From Arthrobacter sp. Edens01 (GTDB taxonomy: Bacteria > Actinomycetota > Actinomycetes > Actinomycetales > Micrococcaceae), in NCBI RefSeq assembly GCF_001307035.1, contig NZ_LKIU01000005.1:623484-687483 (forward strand): a DNA stretch of 64,000 nt, written 5' to 3'. How positions within the stretch are numbered: the stretch's first letter is position 1; every line of letters starts with the position of its first letter. Shown here piece after piece: positions 1 through 10,786 of the stretch. The notes under the pieces are model-generated. The model searched no databases and was not told the origin of the DNA. It saw only the letters and a list, made by a program, of their open reading frames with translations. Both the position numbers and the translations under genes were made by a program.

Positions 1-744
1 GCGTCGGACCGGGCGGAGGCCCACCGGCTGCGCGGAATCGCGCAGCGAAATGCGGACCAGATCTCCGTGGTGAGCCATGAAATCCGGACTCCGCTGTCCC
101 TGATGAAAGGCGCCGCGGACCTGCTCGCCGAAGGCTCGCCCGGGCCGCTGACTGACAGCCAGACCCGGTTCGTGCAGACCATCAGCTCCAACTGCCACAG
201 TGTCATCACTCTTTCCGAAGACCTGCTGACGCAGGCCAGGATCGACGCCGGCATGTTTGAGCTGCACCCGCAGCGGGTCAACCTGAGGGCACTGACCATG
301 TCCGTCATCTCTGAACTGCGGCACCTGCACCCCCTGCCGATCGCCCTGGACTGCCCCGGGGCGCCGCCGCGGCTGTGGGCGGATCCGATGCTGATGCGGC
401 AGGCCCTGACGAACCTGATCAACAATGCAGTGGCCCATGCCCGGAACGCGGAACTGATCACCGTGCGGGTGGTCAACGCCGACGCCCAGATCCTGGTGTC
501 TGTTTCCGATGACGGCGAGGGGATCCGGGACGACGAGCGCCGCCGGCTCTTCGAGCGCTTCCAGAGCGGCAAGCCGCTCCGCGACGGCACAGGCCTGGGG
601 CTGGTCATCACGCGGGCCATCATTCAGATGCACGGCGGCGACGTGTTCGTAGACAGCACTCCCAACAGAGGAACAACCATGCTCTTCACCCTTCCCAAAG
701 ACAGCTCACACAGCGTCGAAGCCGAACAGGGACTGCTCCGATGA
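1..744 (+). CDS. Sensor histidine kinase, C-terminal part (5' end outside window)
   Basis: This is the transmitter part of a two-component sensor kinase, which would autophosphorylate on histidine and pass phosphate to the regulator encoded next. The frame is open from base 1, so the N-terminal sensor is missing. Visible elements are the H-box (SHEIRTPLS, phosphoacceptor His about 24 residues in), an N-box (NLINNAVAHA), a G1 box (SDDGEGI) and a G2 box (GTGLGLVI), i.e. HisKA plus HATPase_c. The GTG at 67 lies inside the H-box and cannot be the true start. The stop overlaps the next start as ATGA, implying translational coupling. The signal sensed cannot be told from this fragment. Confidence 0.93.
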   Translation, partial: ASDRAEAHRLRGIAQRNADQISVVSHEIRTPLSLMKGAADLLAEGSPGPLTDSQTRFVQTISSNCHSVITLSEDLLTQARIDAGMFELHPQRVNLRALTMSVISELRHLHPLPIALDCPGAPPRLWADPMLMRQALTNLINNAVAHARNAELITVRVVNADAQILVSVSDDGEGIRDDERRRLFERFQSGKPLRDGTGLGLVITRAIIQMHGGDVFVDSTPNRGTTMLFTLPKDSSHSVEAEQGLLR

Positions 745-1424
745 GCACCAAGCCGCTGGCCCTGGTAGTCGATGATGAACCGCAGATGATCGACATCGTC
801 AGCTTCGCCCTGGAAACCCAGGGCTTCACCACACTCTCTGCCCGGGACGCAGAGAAGGCCTGGCAGATCTTTAAATCAAGGGAGCTGGACCTGCTGGTGC
901 TGGACGTAATGCTGCCGCAGTCCTCCGGCCTGAGCCTGTGCCGCAGGATCCGGCAGACCAGCACGGTCCCCATCCTGCTGCTCACCGCTCGCGGCGAAGC
1001 CAAGGACCGCGTCGCCGGTCTGGAAGCCGGTGCAGATGACTACGTGACGAAGCCGTTCCACCCCCGCGAGCTGGCGCTGCGTGCCGAAGCGATCGTGCGG
1101 CGGACCAGGGGCGCCGCCGGCCTCCGGGCCGAAGTGGTGTGCGGGCCGCTGAAGATTGCGGAAGGATCCGCCGTCCTCGCCGGGCACATCCTGACGCTGA
1201 CCCCCACGGAGCTGCGGCTGCTGACTCGGCTGGCGGCGGAAGAAGGCAAACCGGTGAGTTTCCGGGACCTGCTGCTCGCCGGATGGCAGGTGGATGAAGG
1301 CCCGGGCGGCCGGCAGATGCTCAAGACGGCCCTGTACCGGCTGCGCAGGCAGCTCTCCGAACACGGCTACCCCCACGCCGTCGAGGCCGTCCGGGGGACC
1401 GGATACCGGCTGGGCATCAAATGA
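741..1424 (+). CDS. OmpR/PhoB-family response regulator
   Basis: A 227-residue DNA-binding response regulator, the partner of the kinase it overlaps by 4 bases. The receiver domain (about 5-120) has the acidic pair D11/D12, phosphoacceptor D55 (LDVMLP), T82 and K104 (TKPF). A winged-helix trans_reg_C domain follows (about 135-225), ending in the typical VRGTGYRLG. OmpR-type regulators bind tandem direct half-sites about 10 bp apart. Such a repeat lies directly downstream (1443-1470), in front of the ABC importer, so that operon is the likely target. This is inferred from position. Length is normal for the family. Confidence 0.95.
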   Translation: MSTKPLALVVDDEPQMIDIVSFALETQGFTTLSARDAEKAWQIFKSRELDLLVLDVMLPQSSGLSLCRRIRQTSTVPILLLTARGEAKDRVAGLEAGADDYVTKPFHPRELALRAEAIVRRTRGAAGLRAEVVCGPLKIAEGSAVLAGHILTLTPTELRLLTRLAAEEGKPVSFRDLLLAGWQVDEGPGGRQMLKTALYRLRRQLSEHGYPHAVEAVRGTGYRLGIK

Positions 1425-1442
1425 GGAAACAGCGGCCGCAAC

Positions 1443-1470
1443 GGTCACAGGACTGTGACCATCTGTGACC
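1443..1470 (+). promoter_or_regulatory. Three-half-site operator ahead of the ABC importer operon
   Basis: CTGTGACC occurs at 1453-1460 and again at 1463-1470, exactly 10 bp apart. The inverse GGTCACAG sits at 1443-1450, giving an 8-bp perfect inverted repeat with a 2-bp spacer. Direct half-sites one helical turn apart fit OmpR-family binding. A possible -10 (TAGATT, 1503-1508) lies about 33 bp downstream of the last half-site, so an activator here would sit around the -35 region. Binding by the upstream regulator is inferred. Confidence 0.6.
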
Positions 1471-1583
1471 GCAAACGCCGCAGCGGCATGGTTCCCCCTC
1501 CCTAGATTTGAATGGGCCGGTTCGAGGACGACACCGGATACATGGCAAGGGGCAGTGTGGCCCCTTCAACGAAAGGGACGCTG

Positions 1584-2639
1584 ATGAAGCGCAAAGCCGC
1601 GCTCGCATTCGCCATTGGAGCCACAGCAATGCTGGGCCTGAGTGGTTGTGTGGTGGACGATTCGACCGCCGCCCAGGACGGTGAACTTGGCGGAAGCCTC
1701 ACCGTAGCCTGCGGTGCCATGGAGGACTGGTGCCAGGCCATGACCTCTGCGTTCCAGGAAAAGACCGGCGTACAGACGAGCTTCGTCCGGCTCTCCTCGG
1801 GTGAAACAGTCGCCCGCCTCGAATCCGCCAAGGAATCCCCTGAATTCGATGTCTGGCACGGCGGCCCGGCCGACGGCTACGGCACGGCCAGCGCAGCCGG
1901 TCTCCTGGAGTCCTACTCCTCCCCCAACGCAGCGGACATCCCGGACAAGTACAAGGACGCAGACGGATACTGGACCGGCGTCTACGTCGGCACCCTGGGC
2001 TTCTGCTCCAACCAGGCCGTGCTGGACAAGCTCGGCGTCGACGTCCCCGAGTCCTGGGAAGACCTGCTGGATCCGAAGCTCAAGGGCCAGGTCTCCGCAG
2101 CGCACCCCTCCACTTCCGGTACCGCCTTCACCACGCTCTGGACCCAGGTTGTCCTAAACGACGGAGACCAGGACGCCGCACTGGGCTACGCGCGCAGCCT
2201 GCACAACAACATCCTGCAGTACTCCAAGAGCGGCACTGCTCCGGGCCAGACCGCAGGACGCGGCGAAGTCGCCGTCGGCCTCGTGTTCTCGCACGACTGC
2301 GTGAAGTACAAGGAAGCCGGCATGGATGACCTTGTGGTCTCCTTCCCCAAGGAGGGAACCGGCTACGAAATCGGCGGCGTAGGCGCCGTCAAGGGCACCA
2401 GGAACCTCACTGCAGCCCAGGCCTACATCGACTTTGCACTCACCGCGGAGGCGCAGGAACTGGGCGCCGGTGTCGGTTCCTACCAGGTGCCCACCAACCC
2501 GGAAGCCGCCATCGACGAGCGCATGGTCAAGCTGGACGACGTCCAGCTGGTCGACTACGACTTCAGCGAAGCAGCCAGCGCGAAGAAGGGCCTGACCCAG
2601 CGTTTCGACGCTGAAATCGCCGCCCAGCCGCGCGAGTAG
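1584..2639 (+). CDS. ABC importer substrate-binding lipoprotein (AfuA/FbpA-like)
   Basis: A 351-residue extracellular solute-binding lipoprotein. The start at 1584 is chosen because GAAAGGGA (1571-1578) precedes it and because it gives a clean signal peptide with a lipobox ending LSGC (lipidated Cys22); an in-frame ATG at 1512 would add an implausible leader. The mature part has the family layout of ferric-iron, phosphonate and sugar-phosphate binding proteins (VACGAMEDW near the start, WTGVYVGTLGF, ESWEDLLDPKLKGQ, VGLVFSHD). It heads an operon with a fused-type permease and an ATPase. The substrate is not decidable here: Fe(III), 2-aminoethylphosphonate and phosphosugars are all handled by relatives. 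Confidence 0.85.
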   Translation: MKRKAALAFAIGATAMLGLSGCVVDDSTAAQDGELGGSLTVACGAMEDWCQAMTSAFQEKTGVQTSFVRLSSGETVARLESAKESPEFDVWHGGPADGYGTASAAGLLESYSSPNAADIPDKYKDADGYWTGVYVGTLGFCSNQAVLDKLGVDVPESWEDLLDPKLKGQVSAAHPSTSGTAFTTLWTQVVLNDGDQDAALGYARSLHNNILQYSKSGTAPGQTAGRGEVAVGLVFSHDCVKYKEAGMDDLVVSFPKEGTGYEIGGVGAVKGTRNLTAAQAYIDFALTAEAQELGAGVGSYQVPTNPEAAIDERMVKLDDVQLVDYDFSEAASAKKGLTQRFDAEIAAQPRE

Positions 2640-2666
2640 CGTCCCTTCTCCACCATCCAGTACTAC

Positions 2667-2696
2667 GTGCACGGCCCGCTGCGGCGGGCCGTGCAC
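2667..2696 (+). promoter_or_regulatory. Intercistronic hairpin, 13-bp perfect stem
   Basis: GTGCACGGCCCGC and its exact complement flank a 4-base loop between the binding-protein gene and the permease gene. No T-tract follows and the next gene lies 15 bases on, so this looks like an attenuating or mRNA-stabilising stem. Such stems often let a binding protein be made in excess over its permease. Confidence 0.65.
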
Positions 2697-2710
2697 ACCA
2701 GGAGCCTTTG

Positions 2711-4453
2711 TTGAGCCTCGAAACCCTGCAGCCGGTAGCGGCCCCCGCGCCGCCGCCCGCGAAGAAGACCGGGAAGAAGGCGGCCGGTCGCCGCCTGGAC
2801 CCGCTGACCAAGATCGTCATTGGGATTGTCATGGCAATCCTGGTGCTTCTGATCGCCTACCCGCTGGTCCGGATCCTCACGCAGTCCTTCAGCGAGAGCG
2901 GCCGGGAAACCCTGGCTGAAATGTTCACCTCGTCCACCAACCGCACCATCATCACGAACACCGTGGTGCTGGGCCTGCTGGTTGGTGCGTTTGGAACACT
3001 GATTGGCTTCGCCTTCGCCTACGCGCAGGCACGGCTGGAGTTCAAGGGCAAGAAGCTGCTGCACCTGATTGCGCTGCTGCCCATTGTCTCGCCGCCCTTC
3101 GCAGTGGCCACGGCAGTCATCACGCTCTTCGGCCGCGGCGGGCTCATCACCAACAAGCTCCTGGGCCTGGAATACAACATCTACGGGCTGACGGGCCTCA
3201 CTCTCGTGCTGTCCCTTTCCTTCTTCCCGGTCGCCTACATGAACCTGCTGGGCATGCTGCGCAGCCTGGACCCGGCCATGGACGAAGCCGCTTCCATCCT
3301 GGGCGCAAACAAGTGGAAGATCTTCCGCAGCGTCACCCTGCCCATGCTGATCCCGGGCTTCGCCAGCTGCTTCCTGCTCCTCTTTGTTGAAGCAATCGCC
3401 GACCTCGCCAACCCGCTGGTGATCGGCGGCGACTTCACGGTGCTTTCCTCCCGGGCCTACATCGCCATTACCGGCGAGTACGACGTCGCGGCCGGCGCCG
3501 CCTACTCCCTGGTGCTGCTGCTTCCGGGCCTGCTCGTCTTCCTGGTGCAGCGCTACTGGGCCGAGCGCCGCAGCGTCGTCTCGGTCTCCGGCAAGCCCGC
3601 CGGCAGCGTACGCCTGATTCGCTCCGCCGCAGGCCGCATCCCGCTGCTGACGGTCGTCGGACTGATCGCCGCGCTGATCGTGACCATCTACGCGACGGTA
3701 ATCATCGGTGCCTTCACCAAGATCCTCGGCGTGAACAACACCTTCACGCTGGCGAACTACCGCTACGTCCTGTCCGGCATCGGATCCGACGCCATGTTCA
3801 CCACCACCATCCTGGCGCTTATTGCAACGCCGATCGCCGGCGTCCTGGGCATGATCATGGCCTGGCTGATCGTCCGGAAGGTCCGGCGCGGCCGAGGGCT
3901 CCTGGACTTCTTCGGCATGCTTGGCCTTGCCGTTCCCGGCACCGTGCTGGGCATCGGCTACGCCGTCGCCTTCAACAAGCCGTTCATCATCGGCAACATC
4001 CAGCTGCTTCCGGCCCTCGCCGGCGGCGCCGGCATCTTTGGCGGAGCCCTGGCGATCGTGATGGTCTACGTGATCCGCTCCATGCCGTCGGGCCAGCGTT
4101 CCGGCGTTGCGGCACTGCAGCAGATCGATCCGGCGATCGACGAGGCCTCCACCTCCCTGGGCGCCTCCTCGCTGACAACGTTCCGGACCATCACCCTTCC
4201 GCTGATCCGGCCCGCGCTGCTCTCCGGGCTTACCTACGCGTTCGCCCGGGCCATGACAACGCTTTCGCCGATCATCTTCATCACCACGCCGAAGACCAAG
4301 ATCATGACCTCGCAGATCCTCTCCGAAGTGGACGCCGGACGGTTCGGCAATGCGTTTGCCTACTGCACCATCCTGATCGTGATTGTGCTGGCGGTCATCG
4401 GCCTGATGAACCTCCTGATCCGCGACCCCAAGGTCAAGACCCGCTCGCGCTAG
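2711..4453 (+). CDS. ABC importer permease, duplicated (FbpB-like)
   Basis: About 580 residues with two tandem permease units of roughly six membrane helices each, as in FbpB/AfuB-type proteins where one chain supplies both halves of the channel. Two EAA-type coupling loops are visible: MDEAASILGANKWKIF in the first half and IDEASTSLGASSL in the second. The start is TTG; TTG 2711 is preferred over TTG 2708 because AGGAG at 2700-2704 is then 6 bases away. It sits between the binding protein and the ATPase, presumably in one operon. The N-terminus is Pro/Ala/Lys-rich and cytoplasmic. Substrate unknown, as for the binding protein. Confidence 0.9.
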   Translation: MSLETLQPVAAPAPPPAKKTGKKAAGRRLDPLTKIVIGIVMAILVLLIAYPLVRILTQSFSESGRETLAEMFTSSTNRTIITNTVVLGLLVGAFGTLIGFAFAYAQARLEFKGKKLLHLIALLPIVSPPFAVATAVITLFGRGGLITNKLLGLEYNIYGLTGLTLVLSLSFFPVAYMNLLGMLRSLDPAMDEAASILGANKWKIFRSVTLPMLIPGFASCFLLLFVEAIADLANPLVIGGDFTVLSSRAYIAITGEYDVAAGAAYSLVLLLPGLLVFLVQRYWAERRSVVSVSGKPAGSVRLIRSAAGRIPLLTVVGLIAALIVTIYATVIIGAFTKILGVNNTFTLANYRYVLSGIGSDAMFTTTILALIATPIAGVLGMIMAWLIVRKVRRGRGLLDFFGMLGLAVPGTVLGIGYAVAFNKPFIIGNIQLLPALAGGAGIFGGALAIVMVYVIRSMPSGQRSGVAALQQIDPAIDEASTSLGASSLTTFRTITLPLIRPALLSGLTYAFARAMTTLSPIIFITTPKTKIMTSQILSEVDAGRFGNAFAYCTILIVIVLAVIGLMNLLIRDPKVKTRSR

Positions 4454-4504
4454 CCGCACCGGCCTGACCCCATCAACTTTCTGACTTACCACCAAGAGGA
4501 AACC

Positions 4505-5662
<1,158 letters not shown>

Positions 5663-5677
5663 CCCCGGCCTTCGCCC

Positions 5678-5720
5678 AGGCCCGGCGCAGCACCGCTGTG
5701 CCGGGCCTGAGCCCTTTTGG
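5678..5720 (+). terminator. Rho-independent terminator of the ABC importer operon
   Basis: AGGCCCGGC (5678-5686) pairs with GCCGGGCCT (5700-5708), and an inner GCAG/GCTG extends the stem. A short T-run (CCCTTTTGG) follows about 5 bases later. It separates the importer operon from fba. Confidence 0.75.
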
Positions 5721-5829
5721 CCGCGTAATGCCGTGTGCGCCTGATGATCACAGGGCACTTGTGGCTAGGATGGGGGGAGCCAAAGAGGGCCCGGCCCTGC
5801 CGCATTTTTAACGTCGCTAAGGAGTCAGC

Positions 5830-6848
<1,019 letters not shown>

Positions 6849-6849
<1 letters not shown>

Positions 6850-7268
6850 TGTCAGACGAATTCCGCAAGAACCTGCTCGGCCCCGAGCCCACGTACCTGC
6901 CCGAGGAGACCGACGTCGTCGCGCGCCTCGCCGCAGGTGACGAGGCAGTGGACCTGGCAGCCAAGTTCCCCACCTCCTCGCAGGTCTGGGCCATCCTCGC
7001 CGACGAGGCGTTCAACGACGGCCGCCCGGTGGAGTCCTACGCCTACGCCCGGGTGGGTTACCACCGCGGCCTGGACGCGCTGCGGCGGGCCGGCTGGCGC
7101 GGCACCGGCCCCATCCCGTGGGAGCACGAACCCAACCGCGGCTTCCTCCGTGCGCTGTACGCCCTGGGTCGTGCCGCAGCGGCGATCGGCGAGAGTGAGG
7201 AAGTGGACCGGATCGAGAAGTTCCTGGACGCTTCCGACCCGTCGGCCAAGGCTGCCATCGAGGGCTAG
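6849..7268 (+). CDS. DUF3151 family protein
   Basis: A 139-residue soluble protein of an actinobacterial family with no assigned biochemical role. It begins NLLGPEPTYLPEE and has a central alpha-helical region containing SQVWAILADEAF, then YAYARVGYHRGLDALRRAGWRG and NRGFLRALYALGRAA. The last two resemble TPR-like helices. Its start overlaps the fba stop by one base, which makes a link with aldolase expression likely. A 16-bp hairpin terminator follows. The family assignment comes from recognising these motifs and the conserved pairing with fba; the function is unknown. Confidence 0.85.
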
Positions 7269-7284
7269 TACCACCCAAGCCTGA

Positions 7285-7318
7285 GCAAGGGCGCCTCCCG
7301 TGCGGGAGGCGCCCTTGC
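7285..7318. terminator. Bidirectional terminator between convergent genes
   Basis: A perfect 16-bp stem (7285-7300 with 7303-7318) with a 2-base loop lies between the DUF3151 gene (+) and the DUF427 gene (-). The outer pairs give TTGC on the top strand and GCAA in reverse, so it can serve both directions although the T-runs are short. Confidence 0.75.
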
Positions 7319-7336
7319 TGTGCCCGGGCTCCGGCC

Positions 7337-7822
7337 TTACCAGCCCCAGGTGCCCGGCGCGCCTTTAAAAGGGCCGGTTACCCGGCTGGTGATCCAGCCG
7401 CCGTAGAAGTCCCCTTCCTGCGGCTGCACTTCTTCGCCGTCCACCAGCACCGTGTCCATCAGCCCCGGATACAGGGCAGCCGTGTGGACGAGTTCCTCGT
7501 AGCCGGGAAACGGATGCGGATAGGTCCATGCCGCGCGGGCCGCGCGCTGCGGCCCGGACACGACGTCGAAATAGGCGGCAGCGCCCTTGAATTCGCAGTG
7601 CGTGGTTCCGGGAACAGGCTGCAGGACTCCGGGGGCGAAGACATCCAAGGGCAGGTAGTAGACGGGCGGATGGCTCGTTTCCAGGACACGCAGTGCGTGG
7701 ATTGTGTCCGCGATCAGCGTTCCGGCGAGCCAGACCTGGACATGTTCCCCGCTTGGCTCGACGCGGGGCGGGCGGGGGTAAGACCAGACGGACTCGGCAT
7801 GCGGGTGAAAGCGGTTTTCCAT
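7337..7822 (-). CDS. DUF427 domain-containing protein
   Basis: A 161-residue protein with the DUF427 fold: AESVWSYPRPPRVEPSGEHVQVWLAG, an ETSHPPVYYLPLDV segment and THCEFKGAAAYFDV. The conserved Trp/Tyr/His residues and the EFKG motif are typical of the family. No reaction is established, though related proteins are sometimes called nucleotidyltransferase-like. The frame is open well upstream, but ATG 7822 is preferred because GAAGGA lies just ahead of it and homologous sequence begins there. Its first 109 bases overlap the end of the upstream gene on the same strand. It ends facing the DUF3151 gene, with the shared terminator between them. Confidence 0.85.
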   Translation of the reverse strand: MENRFHPHAESVWSYPRPPRVEPSGEHVQVWLAGTLIADTIHALRVLETSHPPVYYLPLDVFAPGVLQPVPGTTHCEFKGAAAYFDVVSGPQRAARAAWTYPHPFPGYEELVHTAALYPGLMDTVLVDGEEVQPQEGDFYGGWITSRVTGPFKGAPGTWGW

Positions 7823-8436
7823 GAGCGGATTCCTTCTCCCTGGACCCGGGCGGTGATTGTGGTGGTGACAGCCAGAATCTGGGGGCGGGCCGGGACGGAT
7901 GAAAAACCGAAGCGGACCGGCGGACTTACCGGAGCCAGGGGGCCAAGATCCTCGCCGCGCCATGAGCACTGTGCTGACACCAGCCGGCGGATGGAGCGTA
8001 CTCCGTAGAACTCCAGCCGGTCCCCGGTGGTTCCTGCCGTACGGACACCGCGGACAATCAGGCGGGCCAGCGGATTGACCGCCTGCAGCCACAGCGGGTG
8101 GACGGCCAGCGGTGCCGGCACGGATTCCAGCAGCCTGCCCAGCAGGGTCACCTGGCCCAGCCTGGCGCTTAGCCGCAGCGCACCGCCGTCGACCGTCAGC
8201 CTGTCCCCGGACAGGAAAGCGCTGACGGGAACCACGTCGATTGCGTCGAATGTATACGTGGAGGAGACATAGCGGGCTACGGCCTCACTCGGGGCCAGCA
8301 GCAGCCGGGCACCAAACCGGTTTTCAACCATTACATCGGTGAAAGGACCGAACGGTGAGTCCGGCCAGTGCCCTACAACCAGGCGGGTTCCCGAGGCAGT
8401 GCCCAGCCCGGCAATATAGCCGCGGAAGCGCTCCAT
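7714..8436 (-). CDS. Conserved hypothetical protein beside purA
   Basis: About 240 residues, no recognised domain and no clear membrane segments. Visible stretches include RLVVGHWPDSPFGPFTDVMVE near the N-terminus and LQAVNPLARLIVRGVRT in the middle. Mycobacteria also carry a conserved protein of unknown function between purA and the DUF3151/fba group, so this may be its counterpart; that is inference from gene order. ATG 8436 is used; an in-frame ATG at 8466 would add ten residues. The last 36 codons overlap the DUF427 gene in another frame, so the true C-terminus may be shorter or a frameshift may be present. Confidence 0.6.
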   Translation of the reverse strand: MERFRGYIAGLGTASGTRLVVGHWPDSPFGPFTDVMVENRFGARLLLAPSEAVARYVSSTYTFDAIDVVPVSAFLSGDRLTVDGGALRLSARLGQVTLLGRLLESVPAPLAVHPLWLQAVNPLARLIVRGVRTAGTTGDRLEFYGVRSIRRLVSAQCSWRGEDLGPLAPVSPPVRFGFSSVPARPQILAVTTTITARVQGEGIRSWKTAFTRMPSPSGLTPARPASSQAGNMSRSGSPER

Positions 8437-8632
8437 GCCTAAACCGTACGCCTCCCGCCTGTGCATCCAAACGGGTCAGGCCGCGGATCGGCTAAACTTG
8501 ACAGGTAAGAGCCCCGCAGCCCTGAGCCTGTACACCTGTGTCCTGTGTCTCACGGTGCAGGGGCGTTCTCATGCACGGTAGCGGTTCAGCGCCTGGCGCG
8601 GCTCCCTAACGTAACTAATGGGGGAGGATCCC

Positions 8633-9922
8633 ATGCCCGCAATTGTCATCGTCGGCGCCCAGTGGGGCGACGAAGGTAAAGGTAAGGCCACCGACCTGCT
8701 TGGCGGCCGCGTCGACTACGTCGTCAAGCCCAACGGGGGAAACAACGCAGGCCACACCGTCGTCGTCGGCGGTGAAAAGTACGAACTGAAGCTGCTCCCC
8801 GCCGGCATCCTGAGCCCCAACGCCATCCCGGTGATCGGCAACGGCTGCGTGGTGAACCTCGAGGCCCTCTTCACCGAAATCGACGGGCTGGAAGCGCGCG
8901 GCGCGGACACCTCCAAGCTGCGGATCTCCGCCAATGCGCACCTTGTTGCCCCGTTCCACCAGGTGATGGACAAAGTCACCGAACGTTTCCTGGGCAAGCG
9001 TGCCATCGGCACCACCGGCCGCGGAATCGGCCCGGCCTACATGGACAAGGTGGCGCGGCTCGGCATCCGCGTGCAGGACATCTTCGACGAGTCGATCCTG
9101 CGCCAGAAGGTTGAGGGTTCGCTGCGGCAGAAGAACCAGCTGCTGCTGAAGGTCTACAACCGCCGCGACGTGGACACCGAAGAGATGGTGGAGTACTTCC
9201 TCTCCTACGCCGACCGCCTGCGCCCGATGGTCATCGATTCCACCTTCGAGCTCAACCGTGCACTGGACGAGGGCAAGGTGATCCTGATGGAAGGCGGCCA
9301 GGCTACGTTCCTGGACGTGGACCACGGCACCTACCCGTTTGTGACCTCCTCCAACCCGACGGCCGGCGGCGCTTCGGTGGGCTCAGGCATTGGCCCCACC
9401 CGCATCAACCGCGCCGTGGGCATCATCAAGGCCTACACCACCCGCGTTGGTGCCGGACCGTTCCCCACCGAACTCTTCGATGACATGGGCCTGTACCTGC
9501 AGAAGACCGGCGGCGAGTTCGGCGTAAACACCGGCCGCCCGCGCCGCTGCGGCTGGTACGACGCCGTGCTGGCGCGCCACGCTTCCCGCGTCAACGGTTT
9601 CACGGACTACTTCGTCACCAAGCTGGATGTGCTGACCGGCATCGAGAAGATCCCGGTGTGCGTGGCCTACGACGTCGACGGCGTGCGTTTCGATGAAATG
9701 CCCATGACGCAGACCGACTTCCACCACGCCAAGCCGATCTTCGAGTACTTTGACGGCTGGACCGAGGACATCACCGGCGCCAAGACCCTCGAGGACCTGC
9801 CGGAGAACGCCCGGAACTACGTGCTGGCGCTGGAGAAGATGTCCGGCACCCGGTTCTCCGCGATCGGCGTCGGCCCGGACCGCGACCAGACGATCGTGAT
9901 CCGCGACCTGATCAGCGAATAA
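8633..9922 (+). CDS. purA: Adenylosuccinate synthetase
   Basis: Catalyses GTP-dependent joining of aspartate to IMP, the first committed step to AMP. The 429-residue length is standard. The N-terminus has the GTP-binding loop [11 protein letters not shown] (Asp13 catalytic), then NAGHTVVV with the catalytic His, [21 protein letters not shown] and the [10 protein letters not shown] signature near residue 300. ATG 8633 is chosen over ATG 8618 because GGAGG at 8623-8627 is correctly spaced and homologues start [13 protein letters not shown] strong terminator follows. It stands alone on this strand, apart from the purSQL cluster at 42-45 kb. Confidence 0.98.
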   Translation: MPAIVIVGAQWGDEGKGKATDLLGGRVDYVVKPNGGNNAGHTVVVGGEKYELKLLPAGILSPNAIPVIGNGCVVNLEALFTEIDGLEARGADTSKLRISANAHLVAPFHQVMDKVTERFLGKRAIGTTGRGIGPAYMDKVARLGIRVQDIFDESILRQKVEGSLRQKNQLLLKVYNRRDVDTEEMVEYFLSYADRLRPMVIDSTFELNRALDEGKVILMEGGQATFLDVDHGTYPFVTSSNPTAGGASVGSGIGPTRINRAVGIIKAYTTRVGAGPFPTELFDDMGLYLQKTGGEFGVNTGRPRRCGWYDAVLARHASRVNGFTDYFVTKLDVLTGIEKIPVCVAYDVDGVRFDEMPMTQTDFHHAKPIFEYFDGWTEDITGAKTLEDLPENARNYVLALEKMSGTRFSAIGVGPDRDQTIVIRDLISE

Positions 9923-9933
9923 TCCGCCTATAC

Positions 9934-9969
9934 ATAAGCCCCGCAGCCGTTTTTGGCTGCGGGGCTTAT
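9934..9969 (+). terminator. Rho-independent terminator after purA
   Basis: A perfect 15-bp stem (9934-9948 with 9955-9969) carries a GTTTTT loop and begins 12 bases after the purA stop. The next gene is on the opposite strand and ends at 9984, so it may act for both. Confidence 0.85.
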
Positions 9970-9983
9970 TGCTGTGTGCTCTG

Positions 9984-10346
9984 CTAATCCCGTGCGGACA
10001 GGACGCAGAACTCGTTGCCTTCGGGATCGGCCAGCACAACCCAGGAGACATCCGGGCCCTGCCCGACATCGGCCCGGACAGCGCCGAGGGCAAGCAGCCG
10101 GTCCACTTCCTCCTGCTGGGTGCATCCGTCGGGAACCAGGTCGATGTGCAGCCGGAGCTTCGCAGTCTTGGCATCCGGGACGGGGATGATGTCGATCGGA
10201 GGTCCAGCCACGCCCTCGGCCGGAGCCAGGGAGATGCCGCCGTCGAACAGTTCGGCCACCCGGTAACCCAGTGCTTCGGTCCAGAAGTTGGCCTGGCTTT
10301 CCGCATTGACGGCATCCAGGGCAAGGGAGGCAAACCTGTTGGCCAC
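9984..10346 (-). CDS. VOC-family (glyoxalase-like) protein
   Basis: A 120-residue protein with the vicinal-oxygen-chelate fold in a single-domain, Glyoxalase_6-like form. It starts LALDAVNAESQANFWTEALGYRV and ends WVVLADPEGNEFCVLSARD, the usual beginning and end of such domains. The segment KLRLHIDLVPD holds a conserved His and Asp that often help bind a metal. Members include glyoxalases, antibiotic-binding proteins and dioxygenases, so the substrate cannot be given. Upstream bases (GAAGGAGCC) provide a good ribosome site for ATG 10346. Confidence 0.85.
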   Translation of the reverse strand: MANRFASLALDAVNAESQANFWTEALGYRVAELFDGGISLAPAEGVAGPPIDIIPVPDAKTAKLRLHIDLVPDGCTQQEEVDRLLALGAVRADVGQGPDVSWVVLADPEGNEFCVLSARD

Positions 10347-10412
10347 TTGGGGCTCCTTCGGGTCGGGGCTAGTGGCTCCGAACCTAGCAGCGTGCTCAGT
10401 GTTGGAAAACCC

Positions 10413-10619
10413 CTAGCGGGGACCGGATTGGTAGCGGCGCCGGATGAAGAGCGACGCCGCTATGCAGGCGACCGAAAGGACGGAGAGCGCGACGTAGAGG
10501 AAAGCAACCCCGGGCGGTGGCTGCAAGGACGGTGTCCCGGCCCAAAACACGAAGCACAATCCGCACCCGATCAATCCGGCGAACATCAGTAAAATCCCCA
10601 GGAAGGCCACTGGCTTCAT
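10413..10619 (-). CDS. Small membrane protein, two helices
   Basis: A 68-residue hypothetical membrane protein. Residues about 4-27 (FLGILLMFAGLIGCGLCFVFWAG) and 38-60 (VAFLYVALSVLSVACIAASLF) form two hydrophobic helices, and the C-terminus RRRYQSG is positively charged and likely cytoplasmic. ATG 10619 is the first start giving this topology; the open frame upstream has no hydrophobic or conserved content. No family is recognised. Confidence 0.5.
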   Translation of the reverse strand: MKPVAFLGILLMFAGLIGCGLCFVFWAGTPSLQPPPGVAFLYVALSVLSVACIAASLFIRRRYQSGPR

Positions 10620-10786
10620 GGTTCCAGTGTGCGCTCCGGGATGCCGTGTCGGGGGCTTGGGTTGCACAGTTTCACACTCGTCGTTACTGATGGGACTGGT
10701 GAGGTCCCGTTGGTTCACATCTGTCACGATGAGTGGGAATCTGCGCCGCGGACAGCAAGCCAACGCCGGGGGCAGCCAAACCCCAA

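Noticed and set aside
8498..8503. TTGACA as a -35 for purA
   Set aside because: No acceptable -10 lies 16-18 bases downstream. TAAACT (8493-8498) could be a -10 for a different start, but the evidence is weak.
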